From Lingula anatina (taxonomy: Eukaryota > Brachiopoda > Lingulata > Lingulida > Lingulidae): DNA of 46,698 nt. Below, one piece after another: positions 31,264 through 44,377 of this stretch (positions are counted from its first letter, which is position 1; each line of letters begins with the position of its first letter). The stretch is taken from positions 221,081 through 267,778 of the forward strand of contig NW_019775555.1 of NCBI RefSeq assembly GCF_001039355.2. The letters are read 5' to 3'. Below the pieces are notes generated by a model. It was not told where the DNA came from. It did no database searches and saw only the letters and a program-made list of their open reading frames with translations. Position numbers and translations under genes: made by a program.

Positions 31264-33985
31264 CTATATAATAATGACAATTATGAGATTTTTATTAAAT
31301 GCTCTGTTTAAAATTGCACGCTTTTTTCAGTCAAACACTTAATGTTGGGAGCAAAAAAACGGATACGCACTTTCGTTATGTTTGGCAAAAAAAGTGTCAA
31401 AAGTCCTACATAAAAAATATATATATATACAACGTTTATACTAACAGCTATTGACAAACTGGAAAGACTAATGAACATTAGATAGTAAAGTGAATATGAA
31501 ATAAAAAAAATTCTTGTAATAACTATTTAGAAAGCAAACTACATGTTCAATTATGAAAATCGGGTTAAAATCCAATGGACAGATCAAGGTATTTCTCATA
31601 TTTCTTACATCCATTTTTAATTAGAAAACAAACTACATTTACATGAAATCAGGCTTAAAATCCAAGGGCCAGATAACGATTTTTCTCATATTTCCTACAT
31701 CTATTTTCAATTCTAAAAAAAATCTTCTGAACATAAATTCGAATAAATTCGAATATGCATCAATAATTTCTGCATCATCTGGTCGATAGAATGATGCTGT
31801 TAAGACAGAATTGCCGAAAACAGTTAAATTTGGAAAATAAAGCAATTTTCATTCCTATAAATGTATTTGTTCGACAGATTAATGGCAAAAACATATATTT
31901 CAGGATAAAACGTGTACATATTTTACATTGTAAGAACTACGTTCAGAGATAAGTAAAACACGAAAATAGTGTCTTTTCCATCATATGAATGGTATTTACA
32001 TGTACGAAATCAGCTTTTCAAGAAGGGATTTTTCTCAAATAGAAATGAAATTTCTTAATTCTACATACTTCACCTGAGACATAAAATAATCGATCTTGAT
32101 TCGTAAAATGGCATCTCTTACTCAACAAGACAGCAAATACTCAAATTTCAAGAGACGATAATCCTTTTTTCCCCTCTGAACATTGAAAGAAAGACACACA
32201 ATGAGCGTAAGTCGTCTCATTTTTGATTTCAGTACATTTGGAGAATGAGACTGATGTTTACTCTCGCCGCAGCCGGTAAAAACAGAAATTAAGAATTCGA
32301 CACCGGACTTGTAGAATTTATTAATGGATTCGATAATGTGTTCATTGGTGATTTAGGTGAAATTGTTGAATATTACAGAAAAATATTTGGCTTTAAACCG
32401 ACATAAAATTTGTGTATTTTTGCGTACTTTATTCCCATTCAAACTAGAAAGTCGCTCCCTGCTGTCTTGCTGAAGAATACTACATGTAGTACCATTTCAC
32501 AAATGTCACGTGTGACAAACTTGACACTACGATAGTATACAACATACATCAATACAATAAAGCAAGTTTTTAACTGATGACCATGCTTTCTGATATATCA
32601 TTACGTTTTAAATATGTTACATTTAATTCGTAAAAGACTTCAAATTCGTGATGTTATACTAAGAAAAAACACGTAAAAGACAGACACCTTTGGACAAAGC
32701 CTTTCCAAATGAGCATTTCGCCCCTTATGTCTTGAAAGATTGATCTTATAATATGTCACGCAGAAATCAATACAACTTCAATTTAGCTCTCACATTTTAA
32801 TGAAATGAAATCTTATATATTAATTTATGAAATCTCGCCAATATTCGAAATGGAAGTATTGCTGTATACTGCTATAACTCCTTAATACTTGAATTATGTT
32901 CTTTACTTCGGAAATGGACGTTTGTTACTATACTTTGATCAAAGTCTATTATTCCACTACCAACCGCTCACTACCGGGTACGTGTAAATATCAATATGTC
33001 AATAGCCAGACTCTCACAAGTCATTTCACAGCATTTTCCCCTCCTTGGCCATTTCTCACGCTAAACTTCGACTGCCACGACTATTTCTACCGACGAAGTT
33101 CAAAATACTGAACATGAAGTGCAAATGCATTTTCCTTTGTTTTATGAGACGTGATGAGATGAAGTGAAGGAGGAAATAAATGGTACGTGGGGAAAATGTT
33201 GGGAAATGTTCAAAACCACTTTTAAGCAAACGGGCGTCATAAAACTTTTCAAAAATAAATCACAATTAACTTATCACCATATACCTAACATTGATTTCTT
33301 CAAACATTATTCTGATATGGCTGAAATTACGATATTCGTATACTTAATATCTAAGCCGCCTTTGGTCCACTTCCTGATCACTCAGCACTGAGGCAGTGAC
33401 GTCTCCTTCCAGGCTGTCCATCCCATTACATTCATGGTAGGGGGAGGTGGCAGGCTGAAGTGACCGCCTTTCCTTTTCAACTCTCACCAATATTTTACGG
33501 ATGGAACTTCATTTGTACTTTACAACATTAAAAATACATTGGACGACGTTTGTGTTCAGTATATTTTAAAAAATGCCAGACGAAAATAACTTCAGATCCC
33601 TATCAACCCCAAATTGAAACGACATTATGTGGGTCACTGGCTTTCTTGATATGACTCAATATGGTTCACTGATTTGAATATCTGAGAAGTTTTTGCTATG
33701 TTTGACCAAATAGACCTTACGATAGAGACTGCAGTGTTTTGATTCTGATGCTGTCTCAACCATGATTGTGACAAAATATCACCTCATTGTGTTAGTGAAG
33801 ACATAACGCGAGGCGGAGAGGGGGGGATAAAAAGTTCATAAAGAAATTACCTAGTAAGCTATTGAAAATGACAATATGATATTTTAGTTTAAATTAGATG
33901 TCGACGAACCATTCAATAGAGAAAGTTGGATTAAAAAGAAATATGTTGAAATAAAACGGCACAAATATTATGGGGGGAGGGTATG
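31264..33985. other. Large interval without a recognised gene
   Basis: AT-rich single-copy-looking sequence. Short frames (for example 31,639-31,845 minus, 32,896-33,111 plus) have no recognisable content or clean splice pairs. A GC-richer patch at 33,370-33,480 also shows nothing definite. A weak relative of 33,736-33,805 is at 35,380-35,455. Confidence 0.5.
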
Positions 33986-34075
33986 ATGATGGTATAAAAG
34001 GTTTGGGAGAGTCGGGGAAATTGAGTTTTGAGTGCGTTCGGGTGTTTACCGGTGTCCTTTAACTTTAACACACCA
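33985..34075 (+). promoter_or_regulatory. Candidate TATA core promoter
   Basis: GGTATAAAAGGTTTGG has a full TATAAAAG (33,993-34,000), with a G-rich flank upstream and GC-richer sequence (GAGTGCGTTCGGGTG) about 30-45 bp downstream, as expected around a start site. No coding exon can be attached; the frame at 34,571 (MSAIITSSMFADLHEM) is a remote possibility. The rest of 34,075-35,200 holds nothing recognised. Confidence 0.25.
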
Positions 34076-35218
34076 GGTTATACAAACTTTTACAACTTTT
34101 GTCTCTAAAAAAAACCTGTTCAAATTTATATTTTTCTACTTATATAACTACCGTATGTTTCAACTATAATAATTCACAAAGATGGACTTTTTAATTAACT
34201 GGCAAAGCGTCAACGCTACGAAAGGAACTAAAATTAAAATAAGTTCCAGCAAATGTTATGCTGACGTTATGCTAGAAAATCATCGTGACATTATAATTTA
34301 GCGCTGATTTACTCTATCAAATTCTTCCTCTGAAATGTTGTCCCAATGAATTAAAGTGAAGCTTACATACTCGTCTATCATGTCTTGAAATAGAAATTTA
34401 ATAAAATTAAAGGAGAAAGAAATTATCGGCATTTTTCATTGAAATTAGCGTTTTTGCACACAACGAACGCGACGCAACGTAATGGCGCATGAAAAAACGA
34501 CGTAAAATCTCTACGCAGTGTCGACAGAATTTACAAGAACTAAAATGTTGCTATTTTTGAACTACACAAAATGTCGGCGATTATCACATCAAGTATGTTT
34601 GCCGACTTGCACGAAATGTTGCACATTTTCATTTATGTATTAGGGCCTATTTGTGCAATTATCCAGAATACATCAGAAAACATAAGAAATGCTAATGAAT
34701 GGGATTTAGTGTTTTGCCGAACTGTCCCCATAGGCAATGGGCTAAAAGAGAGAGTTGTACAGATTGCGGTTTGAAGGACAGAATGATAATTTGTTTTTTA
34801 AATTAAAAAAAAAAAACGATTTTTTTTAGAAGTGAGATATTTGAGACTTCATAAAGAAATCTCAACAATGTTTCAAAAATGTTCCAGTAACAGAAAGCTA
34901 GGCTAACGACGTGAGTGTCACCTCTACCTGAGGTGTGCAATAAGCTGAATACTCGATGAAAGCAACATAACGGAGACTGAAACGGAGCTAAAAAATTGAC
35001 TTATTTAAATTATTGATTAAAACAGGCTGTTAGTGTGACCAAGCTGATGAACCTCTTGAAACATTGAATGTCTTGAATTGGAATGTAATAAATTTCTTAA
35101 TTTCAAATTTTCTGTATCATTTTCTGTATCATTTTGTGTAGTCAAAGTATTCTACTAATAGTAAACTGCTAACAACACATTTCTAACCGAGGCGTTACTT
35201 TCCTAAGCATAAAAAATA

Positions 35219-35220
35219 GT

Positions 35221-35251
<31 letters not shown>

Positions 35252-35252
35252 G
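35219..35252. repeat. (TG)n microsatellite
   Basis: About 16 TG units followed by CGTGTGTGCGTCGG. Confidence 0.95.
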
Positions 35253-35726
35253 TGCGTCGGAGTTGGGGACGTAGGTCGTGCGCGGGAATCTTCCTCTCTG
35301 GCAATTGTCAATGTTGACAGGTATGTAATGGTCCGGGAAAACAGAGGAAGTTGAGTTACAATGGTGTTAATGCTACAGTATTTGACCTCAGAGTCTATCT
35401 CAACATGATTGTGAAGTTGTCCATGAATTTCATCATATTGTGCTAGTGAAGACAGCGATAAATGATAGAGGACGCTGATATGATCATTTTTCTTATAATT
35501 TCTTTGCAATGTCTCATATTAATCTTTAAATACTCAGAACTTTTTGTACTGATTTCACTTATTTCAAAAGTGTCCAAATGCCATGAATTTCATTTATATG
35601 AAAAAAGAGAACCAAGTAACAGTGGTAACCGTACTTGAGGCCCTGCAGGCGATAATTTTTTTTCTCTGGAAATTCACGTGGAGACGTTGTCCAGGATCGA
35701 GAAGCTATCTCTATCTAAGAAGCTAA

Positions 35727-35993
35727 GGCTTCGTTCACATGCAATGTCTATTTTCTAAATTCTATTTTCTATTCGCGCTATCTTATGATCACGGTCTGTG
35801 CACTGAATATCCCGCCGCGTAATTACTGGCAGCGCGAGCCAGTTACTTATAGTAACTTATAGTAACTTATAGTAACTGGCTCGCGCTGCCAGTAATTACG
35901 CGGCGGGATATTCAGTGCACAGACCGTGATCATAAGACATGCCGCAAATAGAAAATAGAATTTAGAAAATAGACATTGCATGTGAACGAAGCC
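35727..35993. mobile_element. PIF/Harbinger-type MITE with long inverted arms
   Basis: A 267-bp element starts GGCTTCGTTCACATGCAATG and ends with its exact reverse complement. The arms pair over about 115 bp with one small mismatched patch (TTCGCGCTATC versus GACATGCCGCAA). The centre is a run of TATAGTAACT decamers. It is flanked by TAA on both sides (35,724-35,726 and 35,994-35,996). A 3-bp TWA target duplication and GG-starting ends are typical of PIF/Harbinger non-autonomous elements. There is no coding capacity. The near-perfect arms indicate recent insertion. Confidence 0.85.
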
Positions 35994-36146
35994 TAATTCC
36001 TTGTTAAATTTTACTAAATATAATAACACGCTTTATATTAATGATCATGGACCTATTTGATCAATACTTTCATCAAGCTTTATTATTTTCTTATTATTTT
36101 CTTAAAAATTCCAGTCCTGGGGGAATCTGTCCAGTGCGGACGGCTC

Positions 36147-36420
36147 CTACAATTTCTTTGTAGAATAAAAGAACTCTAACATCTCGTGATTAATAGATTC
36201 CGCACACCGCTGTGGTGAGACTGTGTGGAGATGGTTGAGTTTGTGGCGTACACGATCACCAAGAACCTCTCCCTGAAATTCTCGTGGAATTCGACATGTG
36301 AAATGATCAGCCTCGGCCTTAAATATGGCACAATGGGTCGCTGCACTTGTACACAGCAACTCTATGGCATGGAAGTGTGTTGACCCGGATTGAAAGAAAA
36401 AGTAAATAAGACACAGGATA
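36147..36420 (-). other. Unidentified minus-strand frame, possible exon or remnant
   Basis: A frame of about 80 codons with mixed composition (STHFHAIELLCTSAATHCAI, then RIPREFQGEVLGDRVRHKL and CAESINHEMLEFFY) ends at TAG near GCAGCC-type sequence. It looks more protein-like than its AT-rich neighbours, but no upstream AG acceptor is in the right place (TTTCAATCC) and no family is recognised. Confidence 0.2.
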
Positions 36421-36966
36421 ATTACCCACAAGAGGAAAATAGATAAAATAATAGATAAATAAATACACGATAATGAATTAAGTTTGCAGTGATACATATG
36501 TTAAATCCCAGGTCAAAATAGATAATAATTAGAAGTATTAAAAACCACTTTAAAGATAATGTGTTGGTCGTTTTTATACGCACTTTGCTTTTCTGTGACG
36601 ATATTCAATGGTTTCGTTTGGTGTGTCATTTCAGCTTTGACTTGCTCTGTCATTTCCTTATCTGCATTGACTGAAAATTTGAGTTGTGAAATAAGCCCAG
36701 TGTAGTTGCTTCCAGTAAAAAGACATACTCAGTTTCTACTCTATATTCGCATATTAGTACAACACAAATTTATGTTCACGTTAAATGTCTTCATGCCTAC
36801 CTTTTTTTAATCATCACCCTGTGATGCAAATAACGAAATTCAGAGAAAGCAGACGCGTTTATTATGAGTATCTCCATTCTTATGATTTCGGTTTAGAGAT
36901 ATTCTGTAAGTTATCATTCTTGCATAAGAAAGCACTCTTTCAGTCTGACCTTAAAAGTTTCCAAAA

Positions 36967-36970
36967 CTAA

Positions 36971-37021
<51 letters not shown>

Positions 37022-37026
37022 AATAA
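36967..37026. repeat. (AAAT)n microsatellite
   Basis: About 14 uninterrupted AAAT tetramers. Confidence 0.95.
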
Positions 37027-39765
37027 AAGTCATTTCCATTTACATCACACATACCTAACACTGTATTTCTTTATTTCTATATGATAAGGACAGTAGGCAG
37101 AGAAAAATATTTGCAGGGGCGAGGGGGGAGGGATAGGAGTTTATTCCCCTCCGCCACCCGCCCTTACATTTTCAGCCACGTCAGTTATTAGCGGAGAAGA
37201 GGATGATGGGCCTTGTTGATTTCTTTACCCCTTACATATTTATGAACGAGTTCTTGATATATTGCATCGAGGACCGAGACCTCAGTCAGTCGATGGCCAA
37301 CTTCAAGTGAGTAATTTTTTTCGTTGCCCCCAACCCCTTCTACTCGGCGATTCAATGTTTGCACTGTTGTCATATTTGCCTGCAGCTTGACAGACGAGAC
37401 ACTTACTTGGCATGGAACACCCCCTGACGTATTTTACTGATAAGGTTGGACCTAGAGGAGTGGTCAGGAACCCATTACAGAGAACGACTTCTCACTGTCC
37501 TTGTTCGTCCCCTAGCTTCAGGTTAAACATACTATATCTCATAACATTGGTTTATAGTCATGTTATTCAATTGATGTTTTCATTCTTACAAAATCATTTG
37601 AATGTGGACAGAAATTTTGCTATTTTACAGAAAGAGCTTATATTGTTATCATGGTGACGATGTGGTAAGTGTGCTTGTAAATGAAATTGGCTAGAGGATT
37701 ACGTGGGCTTCATTGCGGCAGTTGGCCCTCTCCCAAAATCTGGGCTTCATGAATATTTGAAGACAATGCACAAAATGATGATTTAGACTAAAACGAATGA
37801 CGGGGAAAAGACAACAATAAGCAGAAATTTCGGTATCTTTTATCATTACTTTTAGTGTTGGTGTTTTATTGTAGAAAGTGCCCTCACCAATCTTTTATTG
37901 CTTTATTCGTTTTTTATCAACGTATTATGATGGGCCGAGGAATGTTTAAGTTGGAGCATTGATACAAGATCTGTAAAAGAAAAAAAACTAAAGAAAATGG
38001 CATGAAGAAGGTCTAGAAAAAAAGGTGTCTGGCAACCCCAGAACACGCTTTACGTTTTTCTGTGGGAACAACTCAATATTTTTCACAAGGAGGGGGCCGT
38101 CATCCATCCAAAGAAGACCGGTGAGGATGATACAGCATTATTGAACCTGTTCATCTGTTCAGTTTAACCCCTTGTCTGTTACGTAAAACGCTTTAGTTAA
38201 AGCTCAAGTTAGGATTTAATATCTTTATCTACGTCAATATAACCGCTTTGCGTCTTCTCCATTATTGATTTTGTCAGCAATGGAATCCGGTAGAATAAAA
38301 CCGAGACCTCAGTCTAATGTAAAAGTAATGATAAATAAAACAATCGCCATTTTATTCCAGTAAATAATCTATTTTTGAGACAGTCTGATACATGCATCAA
38401 TGTTTTATATTTACTTCGTCTCTGTGTAACAGCAGCAGAAGTCTTTAAAGAAGTCCTTAAAGCATTGTGTACCATTGACTGATTTGCAGCTACCTACAGG
38501 ACAGTCTACTTGTTGTGTACCAGTAGTATTGCGGGGATTTTGTCATTAATGAGCAGATATAAAGTACAATGGTTGGACCAGCTCGATATTAAATTCCTTA
38601 TTATCTGTATAAAAAGTAACACTATTTTGTAATGTAAACGTATTCGCCGTAGCCCGTAGCCCGTAGCCACTTACGATGCAAAATAAAATTTAAAAAAAAA
38701 GCATGGAAAATCGTTTACGATTTCATCGCGCAGTACACTTTTCAAATGTATTCTAGGCATGAGAATTAAATTTATAATCTAATAACGGAAATAAAGTGAA
38801 AATACACTTCTCCGGTGGATATGAGTTATCACTTTTTTGGTGTTTTTGATATGATGATTCTGCTGCATTTAGAGTATTTCGATACAAAAAAAAAAAAACA
38901 TTAACAGATGCCTTCAGTGTAGTATCGATAGACCGCCCGCCTCCTATTAAATCCTGTCGAAAGAAACAGCAAAGGTTTTGGGAAGGATATATCAATCATC
39001 TTACTTCTTTTGTTTCTTTTTGTGTTAACTTATTTTTGCGCAGTATTCTACTAGTTTTTTTTCGAAAATTCATAATTAAGCCATGCTTACATTTTTACAG
39101 GGCTATCACAAAGTACACGTAGACAGAAAAACTTATAAAATAAAAGTCATCAAGGGGTGTTTCGTCAAGTCTTACGTGTAGCCGAAATATCGAAAAGACC
39201 TTCTTCTTTCTGTACATGTAGATTACCTGTATCTAGACAAGCACATGTACACCTGTACTTAAATAAGTATACATATTCTTTACATCAGCGAGTTTCCTAG
39301 ACAGAGAAATTTAAGTAGTGGCAGCTGCAGACAGGTTTATAAAGTATATCTATGTATGGAATGTGATATTTGTTTGTTTAATCATAGACAACGTAACAAC
39401 TTGACTTTGTTAAAAAAATTAAGAAGGTAAAAAATCCAAATGTTGTGAGAATAACGACTCAAGACTTCGCTTGTTGCTTATATTAAACTTTATTTACAAC
39501 AAACAGGCCTGTTTTCCGCACTTAAACAGTAAGAGAAGACTAAAAAACACATTTTGACACAATCCAAAAATGTAATTGCCTAATGTAAAATGTAATTTTG
39601 ACACAAGTCAAGGCGGTTTTGAGCGTGATTTACATGTGTATCACGAACATAATTAAAAAGCGCGTAGTCGGATGATTATCAATTTATACCAATGTAAGTT
39701 GTCTGAAAATTTCCCCGTGAACCACCACGACGAGTGACCAAGAAGATTTGAAACTTTGAAATCTT
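37027..39765. other. Large interval without a recognised gene
   Basis: A C-rich patch at 37,115-37,160 and a CGTAGCC triple repeat at about 38,647-38,667 are the only local features. The minus frame at 37,188-37,373 (GHRLTEVSVLDAIYQELVHK inside) reads like protein over about 35 residues but cannot be placed. Confidence 0.45.
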
Positions 39766-40139
39766 TTTACTTCTGAATATTTTGACTTTTATGCCTTGTT
39801 TTCGCTTAAAACCAATAAAACCAATAAAAGCCACTCTTGTCGAACCAGATAAATAGAAATGCAGTCAAAATTTTAATGGAATCCTTAGGCACGCATATTT
39901 TTACATATATATCATTATTATAACCTAATATCTAAGGGGTGCGATTTTCACCCAAAAGCTGGGACGTATGCAGTGCATCTCTGGGGCGCGTTTACTATCT
40001 ATGTTTCACTTGTGGAATGATTGTGTTAGTGCAGAAAATTTCTTTCACACCAGATGACAACTGAAAACTTTAATAAGATTTTTTAAGCATCATTAATTAT
40101 CATTAAGATCATCATCATTACAAATCTCTGATATGAACA

Positions 40140-40435
40140 TCACTTCCGGCCAGTCTTATATTACCTCAAGGAACCTAATTTGCATATAAGAGAAAAAATG
40201 CATTATTTCTGATTTTGGCTTGTTTCCAATTTTTTCATTACTTTCAAAAAGTAATGTCCCCTTAAGCTCACAAATCGGGACACTTTTGAGTCATATGCAC
40301 TGATCGTAAATTGTGTAATAAGAAATAATTTTTTTATATCACAGACGTGTATCACGTTTTCACTCCACAGCCATAAAACTCGTTGATAGCTGCATGGGTA
40401 TAAAAGTAGGTCAATTGCCTGTATAAAATTGCCAT
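40140..40435 (+). promoter_or_regulatory. Conserved TATA promoter, block B
   Basis: TATAAAAG at 40,399-40,406, 91 bp before the ATG at 40,490. It has the same ETS-type CACTTCCGGCC (about 40,141) and octamer ATTTGCAT (about 40,176-40,186) as block A. Confidence 0.55.
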
Positions 40436-40489
40436 ACGATTATTGACTATTGAGTGTGAACCGTTTTAGGGGGGAGACAGAAGTGGAAA

Positions 40490-40766
40490 ATGTATCAAGA
40501 TGCGAGCAAAATATTTTGGTTGCATAGAGTCACTGAAAGGCAGAGTATGTTGCAAACTTTTAATGAAAAGATTAAAACTAGCCCAAATCTCCGGCTTCAC
40601 CAAGTAGAACTTTATAGATACCAAGATCCCTCTTTTTTCCATCTGACTCTCCCTAAAATGTTTTGGACCGCGTTAACTGTTCAGCTCCCGGGATGCGCGA
40701 AGCATCCAGCGTGGTGGCAGACGCTGAGCTCTGCAGACGACACATTGCATTCACAAGAGGGGGTAA
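40490..40766 (+). CDS. Block B candidate first coding exon (unidentified protein)
   Basis: The open frame MYQDASKIFWLHRVTE runs without a stop through KTSPNLRLHQVELYR and FFHLTLPKMFW to SADDTLHSQEG, where AAGAGGGG|GTAAAGG offers a donor at about 40,765. It lies 60 bp after the expected start site of the TATA promoter. Length and position suit a first coding exon of about 92 codons. No family, signal peptide or membrane segment is recognised. The partner exons should lie between here and about 42.59 kb, but I could not identify them. Against coding: most changes relative to block A alter the residue. Confidence 0.4.
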
Positions 40767-41274
40767 AGGTTTTCTAGGAATTTGTTTATTTAATTACATC
40801 CGACGAATTACGTAATAAAGGAAAGAAAATTGGCTTAATTGAATTTATTTTTACTAAGTGCAGGGAAAGATACTGATATTTCTTCTCAAAATTGGCAGAA
40901 TAAAAAAAAAAACGCAAAAAGACACCACCTATCTCCCCTAATCACCTGTACATGGCATATCCCATCCGTGAACTTTTGACCTCACGCTGAGTTTGGAAGG
41001 TGGCTTGTTTGTATGGTATCAGTAGAAAGGGGGCAGGATGGGGGGGGCGGAGAATTCTAATGTGATCCATCTTGTTCAGAAGTCTTGATATTTCTATTTT
41101 GATTATACTAGAGCTTTATTTTTGTGTTCACGCACAGTATTAAACAAAGCTAGATTATTCGAACGAAGTATGTGGTTTTATACATGTTATATTTTATACA
41201 ATAAAACATTTGATTTTAAATGATAGACCTGAACTGAGGGCGTTGACAACGGGCAAGAGCAGTTTGTAAAAGAT

Positions 41275-42305
41275 TTTAAATCCTTTAATCATTTTGAAAA
41301 TGACAACAAAGGAATTGTATCAGAAAAATAACTTGTTGCCGCTATTTACAATATTTTTATGATAATACATGTAACATATGGCTATAGCAATAGTACAAGT
41401 ACAGGGTATGGTAAGATAAAGTAAAAATTTAGTAAGAATTTATTCAGACAAGAAAAATATTAAAATATAAATATAGGCTATTGTTATCCTTTGAGAGATA
41501 ATACTAAAATAAAACACTGGACAATAAAAATTATGAACTAGGCCTAAAAGTGGAATTAAAGTAGGCTACTGCAGAGAGTCAAGAACTACTTTAAAAAGAG
41601 GACTTGCTGGATGGGTGGGATCCCCATATTTCGTTTTGTTGTTTTCTCCATTCTTTCTGTCAAGATATCATCCAGTTGAAGATCTCTCCCAATTATTTAA
41701 CTATCAGTGTTAATAACATAGATAAGTTTTTTCCCCGTTTCTCCCCTGTAACCAATGTAACCACCAGATGCTCAAACGTTAAAATCTCTCAATATTGCAC
41801 TTGCACATATAAAAGTTCATTAAAACGGGCTCTTTATCTGTAAAAGTTGCAAGTGATCTAGAAAGCCGTTTTTGTCTAAAGCAAGTTTACTTTTCAAGTG
41901 AATTCCTAGGAGTTTGAACTATATATCTATTGTATTTAAACATGAACATACTGGAATATAAAACCAAAAGAGAAGTTATCAGTAATTGAGTCGTATGGTA
42001 GGGTACATGTGTGTGAGTATCAGTGTTTATGTATGTATTTGAATATAGTTAAAAGTTTGTACAATATTTTGATTATTTTTTAAGTTTAATAAATGAAATA
42101 AAAAAAGAATTTGATAAAAAATTTGAGATAAACTTCAAAGTTTAAAACTTAAATCAGAAATCAAATGTTGTTTTATTGAAATAAGGTAATTACTATAGTG
42201 CTTCATTTATTGTAAAAAAAAGTCCAGTGCTGGTTTCTTGCATCACATCCCAAATGGCTTTATACAAAAATTGATTTATTTTGCTTTTTCAAACTTTTTT
42301 AAATT
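41275..42305. other. No gene recognised
   Basis: AT-rich, with a 79-codon frame at 41,604 of no recognisable content. Confidence 0.5.
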
Positions 42306-42309
42306 AAAA

Positions 42310-42590
42310 GAGTCCCACTGGGTATTTTGTTAACTGTGAAAGCCACTTTTTATTTCCCTGAGATGCGTGAAATGTCAATATTCCGCGAAGCACCTCATTC
42401 CTGTGACTCGCAAATGCAGCTTTTTATTCTTTGCCCTTATTGAAACTAAGCCTGGTAATTTGTAATTTTCACGATTTTCAACTAGCATTGTTGGTGAGAT
42501 ATGCATAAAGTTTTGTTTACTGTGATTTGTAAATTAATGGTTTTATTTCCCGTGAACTGTGATCACCCCTCCCCAATGGTACCCTCCATT
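42310..42590 (+). repeat. Segmental duplication block B, distal part
   Basis: Counterpart of 17,380-17,640. It ends within 60 bp of the CBM20 poly(A) signal, so the block and the CBM20 gene are adjacent and convergent. Confidence 0.8.
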
Positions 42591-42605
42591 AAGAAAACAA
42601 AGAGA

Positions 42606-42650
42606 AACAAAACTCATTTGATTACAAAAATTTAATATTTTATCGTAAAA
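42606..42650 (-). terminator. 3' UTR and poly(A) signal of right CBM20 gene
   Basis: After the TAA at 42653-42651 the minus strand reads TTTTACGATAAAATATTAAA: ATTAAA, the commonest variant poly(A) signal, ends about 20 bases after the stop, followed by a T-rich stretch. Confidence 0.55.
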
Positions 42651-43056
42651 TTAAGAGAATGACATTTTGCAGTTTTTAGACTGGCTTCTACAGAGGTAAT
42701 GATAGTTCTGCACTGACGACCCTGAAAAATAAAAGATAAAAATATTAAAATATAAATCAGTTAAAATGTGTATTCAGTTAGGTGTAAATAGATGTTGTCA
42801 GTAACTCTACAACCACCAGCTCCTGGCTGCTATCATATAATTACTGCTTTCATGTACAGTTTTACCAGCTGTTTGATATAGTTTTCCTCTAAAAAAACTG
42901 AAAGCTTACTTAGTTATGATACCATCAAAACAAAGAGACAAACAAAAAGAACTTCTCTGTAAATGTATAATAAATCTATTCTTTTATATAAATATATATA
43001 AAAATACTGTTGACTTTTCTTCATTTCTTAATGTCTGAAGTGTTTAGAATTATTTA

Positions 43057-43058
<2 letters not shown>

Positions 43059-43092
<34 letters not shown>
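43059..43092. repeat. (AAT)n microsatellite
   Basis: About eleven AAT units in the last intron of the right CBM20 gene. Confidence 0.95.
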
Positions 43093-44274
43093 CATTTATC
43101 TTCATGCCCTCCGTCTGAAGCAAGACGTGAAAAGATTCAATACCCTCCTCCACCTAGATGGGCGGCGATTCTTTGGAGCTAAAATGTATAATACAATATT
43201 ACTTACTAAGAGGCAAAAGTATAAAATGTTCAATAAGTCAGTGCAACATCATATTTCATGTATGAAGCTTCAATGAAACACTTTTACCAGTATTTGGAAT
43301 AAACAAAATTGCCAAGTATCATTTTAATCTGGCCAAAAGCACAAACTGTGTTGGCACAACATAAGGAGTGTGTGTGTGTGTGTGTGTGTGCGTGTACATG
43401 CACAATCACATTCCATCAGTGTAATAAATATTGACCCTACTATTCTATTGACCCTACTGTCTTACCTCTCTCCTTCACGTCTGCTTTCACAGTTGTTGTG
43501 TCATTGATATTGACTGAAGAAAGACAGGAAAACAAATTAAACATTTCATACCTGTGCACAACAAGAATTCAATACATTATTTAACATAGTCGAAAACCCA
43601 TTCAAAGATATAGATCACTGAACAGTGAATTTGAACTCAGTGTTTGTGTGTGAGAGTCTCCCCCCTAAAGTCCATCTGTGTGTGTTTACATTTTTAAGTG
43701 TGTTAAATTAATCCCCGTTAGATTGTCCTAAGCTTATTGTCTTACCTTTTTCTTTGATGCCCTCAGCATCTGACACAATCTCTGAGTCTTTGATATTGGC
43801 TAAAGGAAAAATGATATCGAATAAAAACTTAACATTCCATATCTGTGCATGTTCAAATAGGATTCAGTATTCCAATTTATAGAAGACATAGTCAAATATT
43901 TAAATGACTAAAAATAAATTATCTTCTTAATTATGCTAAAAATTTTGCTGGAGCAACATGCTTGTGGTGTGTATGTGTGTACGTATGTGTGTTTGTTAGT
44001 GCATGTGTGTGTGCATGCATGTTTCATAAGTATATTAAAAATCATAACTATTTTACTGAGATTCCTGTCTTACCTATCTCCTCAGTACTTGGGGTCTTTA
44101 AAAGTGATACATTGTTCTTGTCTTTTAGTTTGGTATCAACTGAAAGGACAGAACTGAATTTAATTTTCAAGACAACATTATGTGTGTTCAAGCGTTACAC
44201 AGCAAAAGCATTATTTTTTCAGAAGATAAAGTATCTCTTTAAGTCTGTCAACATGCATGCAAGTACAGTACCTT

Positions 44275-44312
<38 letters not shown>
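44275..44312. repeat. (GT)n microsatellite in cassette intron
   Basis: GTGTGT run followed by ACATGCACAATCACATG. The paralogous intron has its own GT run at 43,368-43,392, and another GT-rich tract is at 43,966-44,025. Confidence 0.95.
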
Positions 44313-44313
<1 letters not shown>

Positions 44314-44377
44314 ATGCACAATCACATGTCATCAATGTAATAAATAGATCCCTATTCTATTGACCCTGCTGTCTTAC

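Larger units (their letters stand above)
39770..41270 (+). repeat. Segmental duplication block B, proximal part
   Basis: Direct counterpart of 13,640-15,235. Between this and the distal part (42,310-42,590) lies about 1 kb of AT-rich sequence, against about 2.1 kb in block A. Confidence 0.88.

Noticed and set aside
35195-35509. Minus-strand frame with THTHTHTH
   Set aside because: It depends on the TG microsatellite, and the rest shows no recognisable content.
43090-43190. GC-richer patch GCCCTCCGTCTGAAGCAAGACG as an additional CBM20 exon
   Set aside because: No acceptor-donor pair in phase 1-1, and the last linker exon joins directly to the terminal exon in phase.
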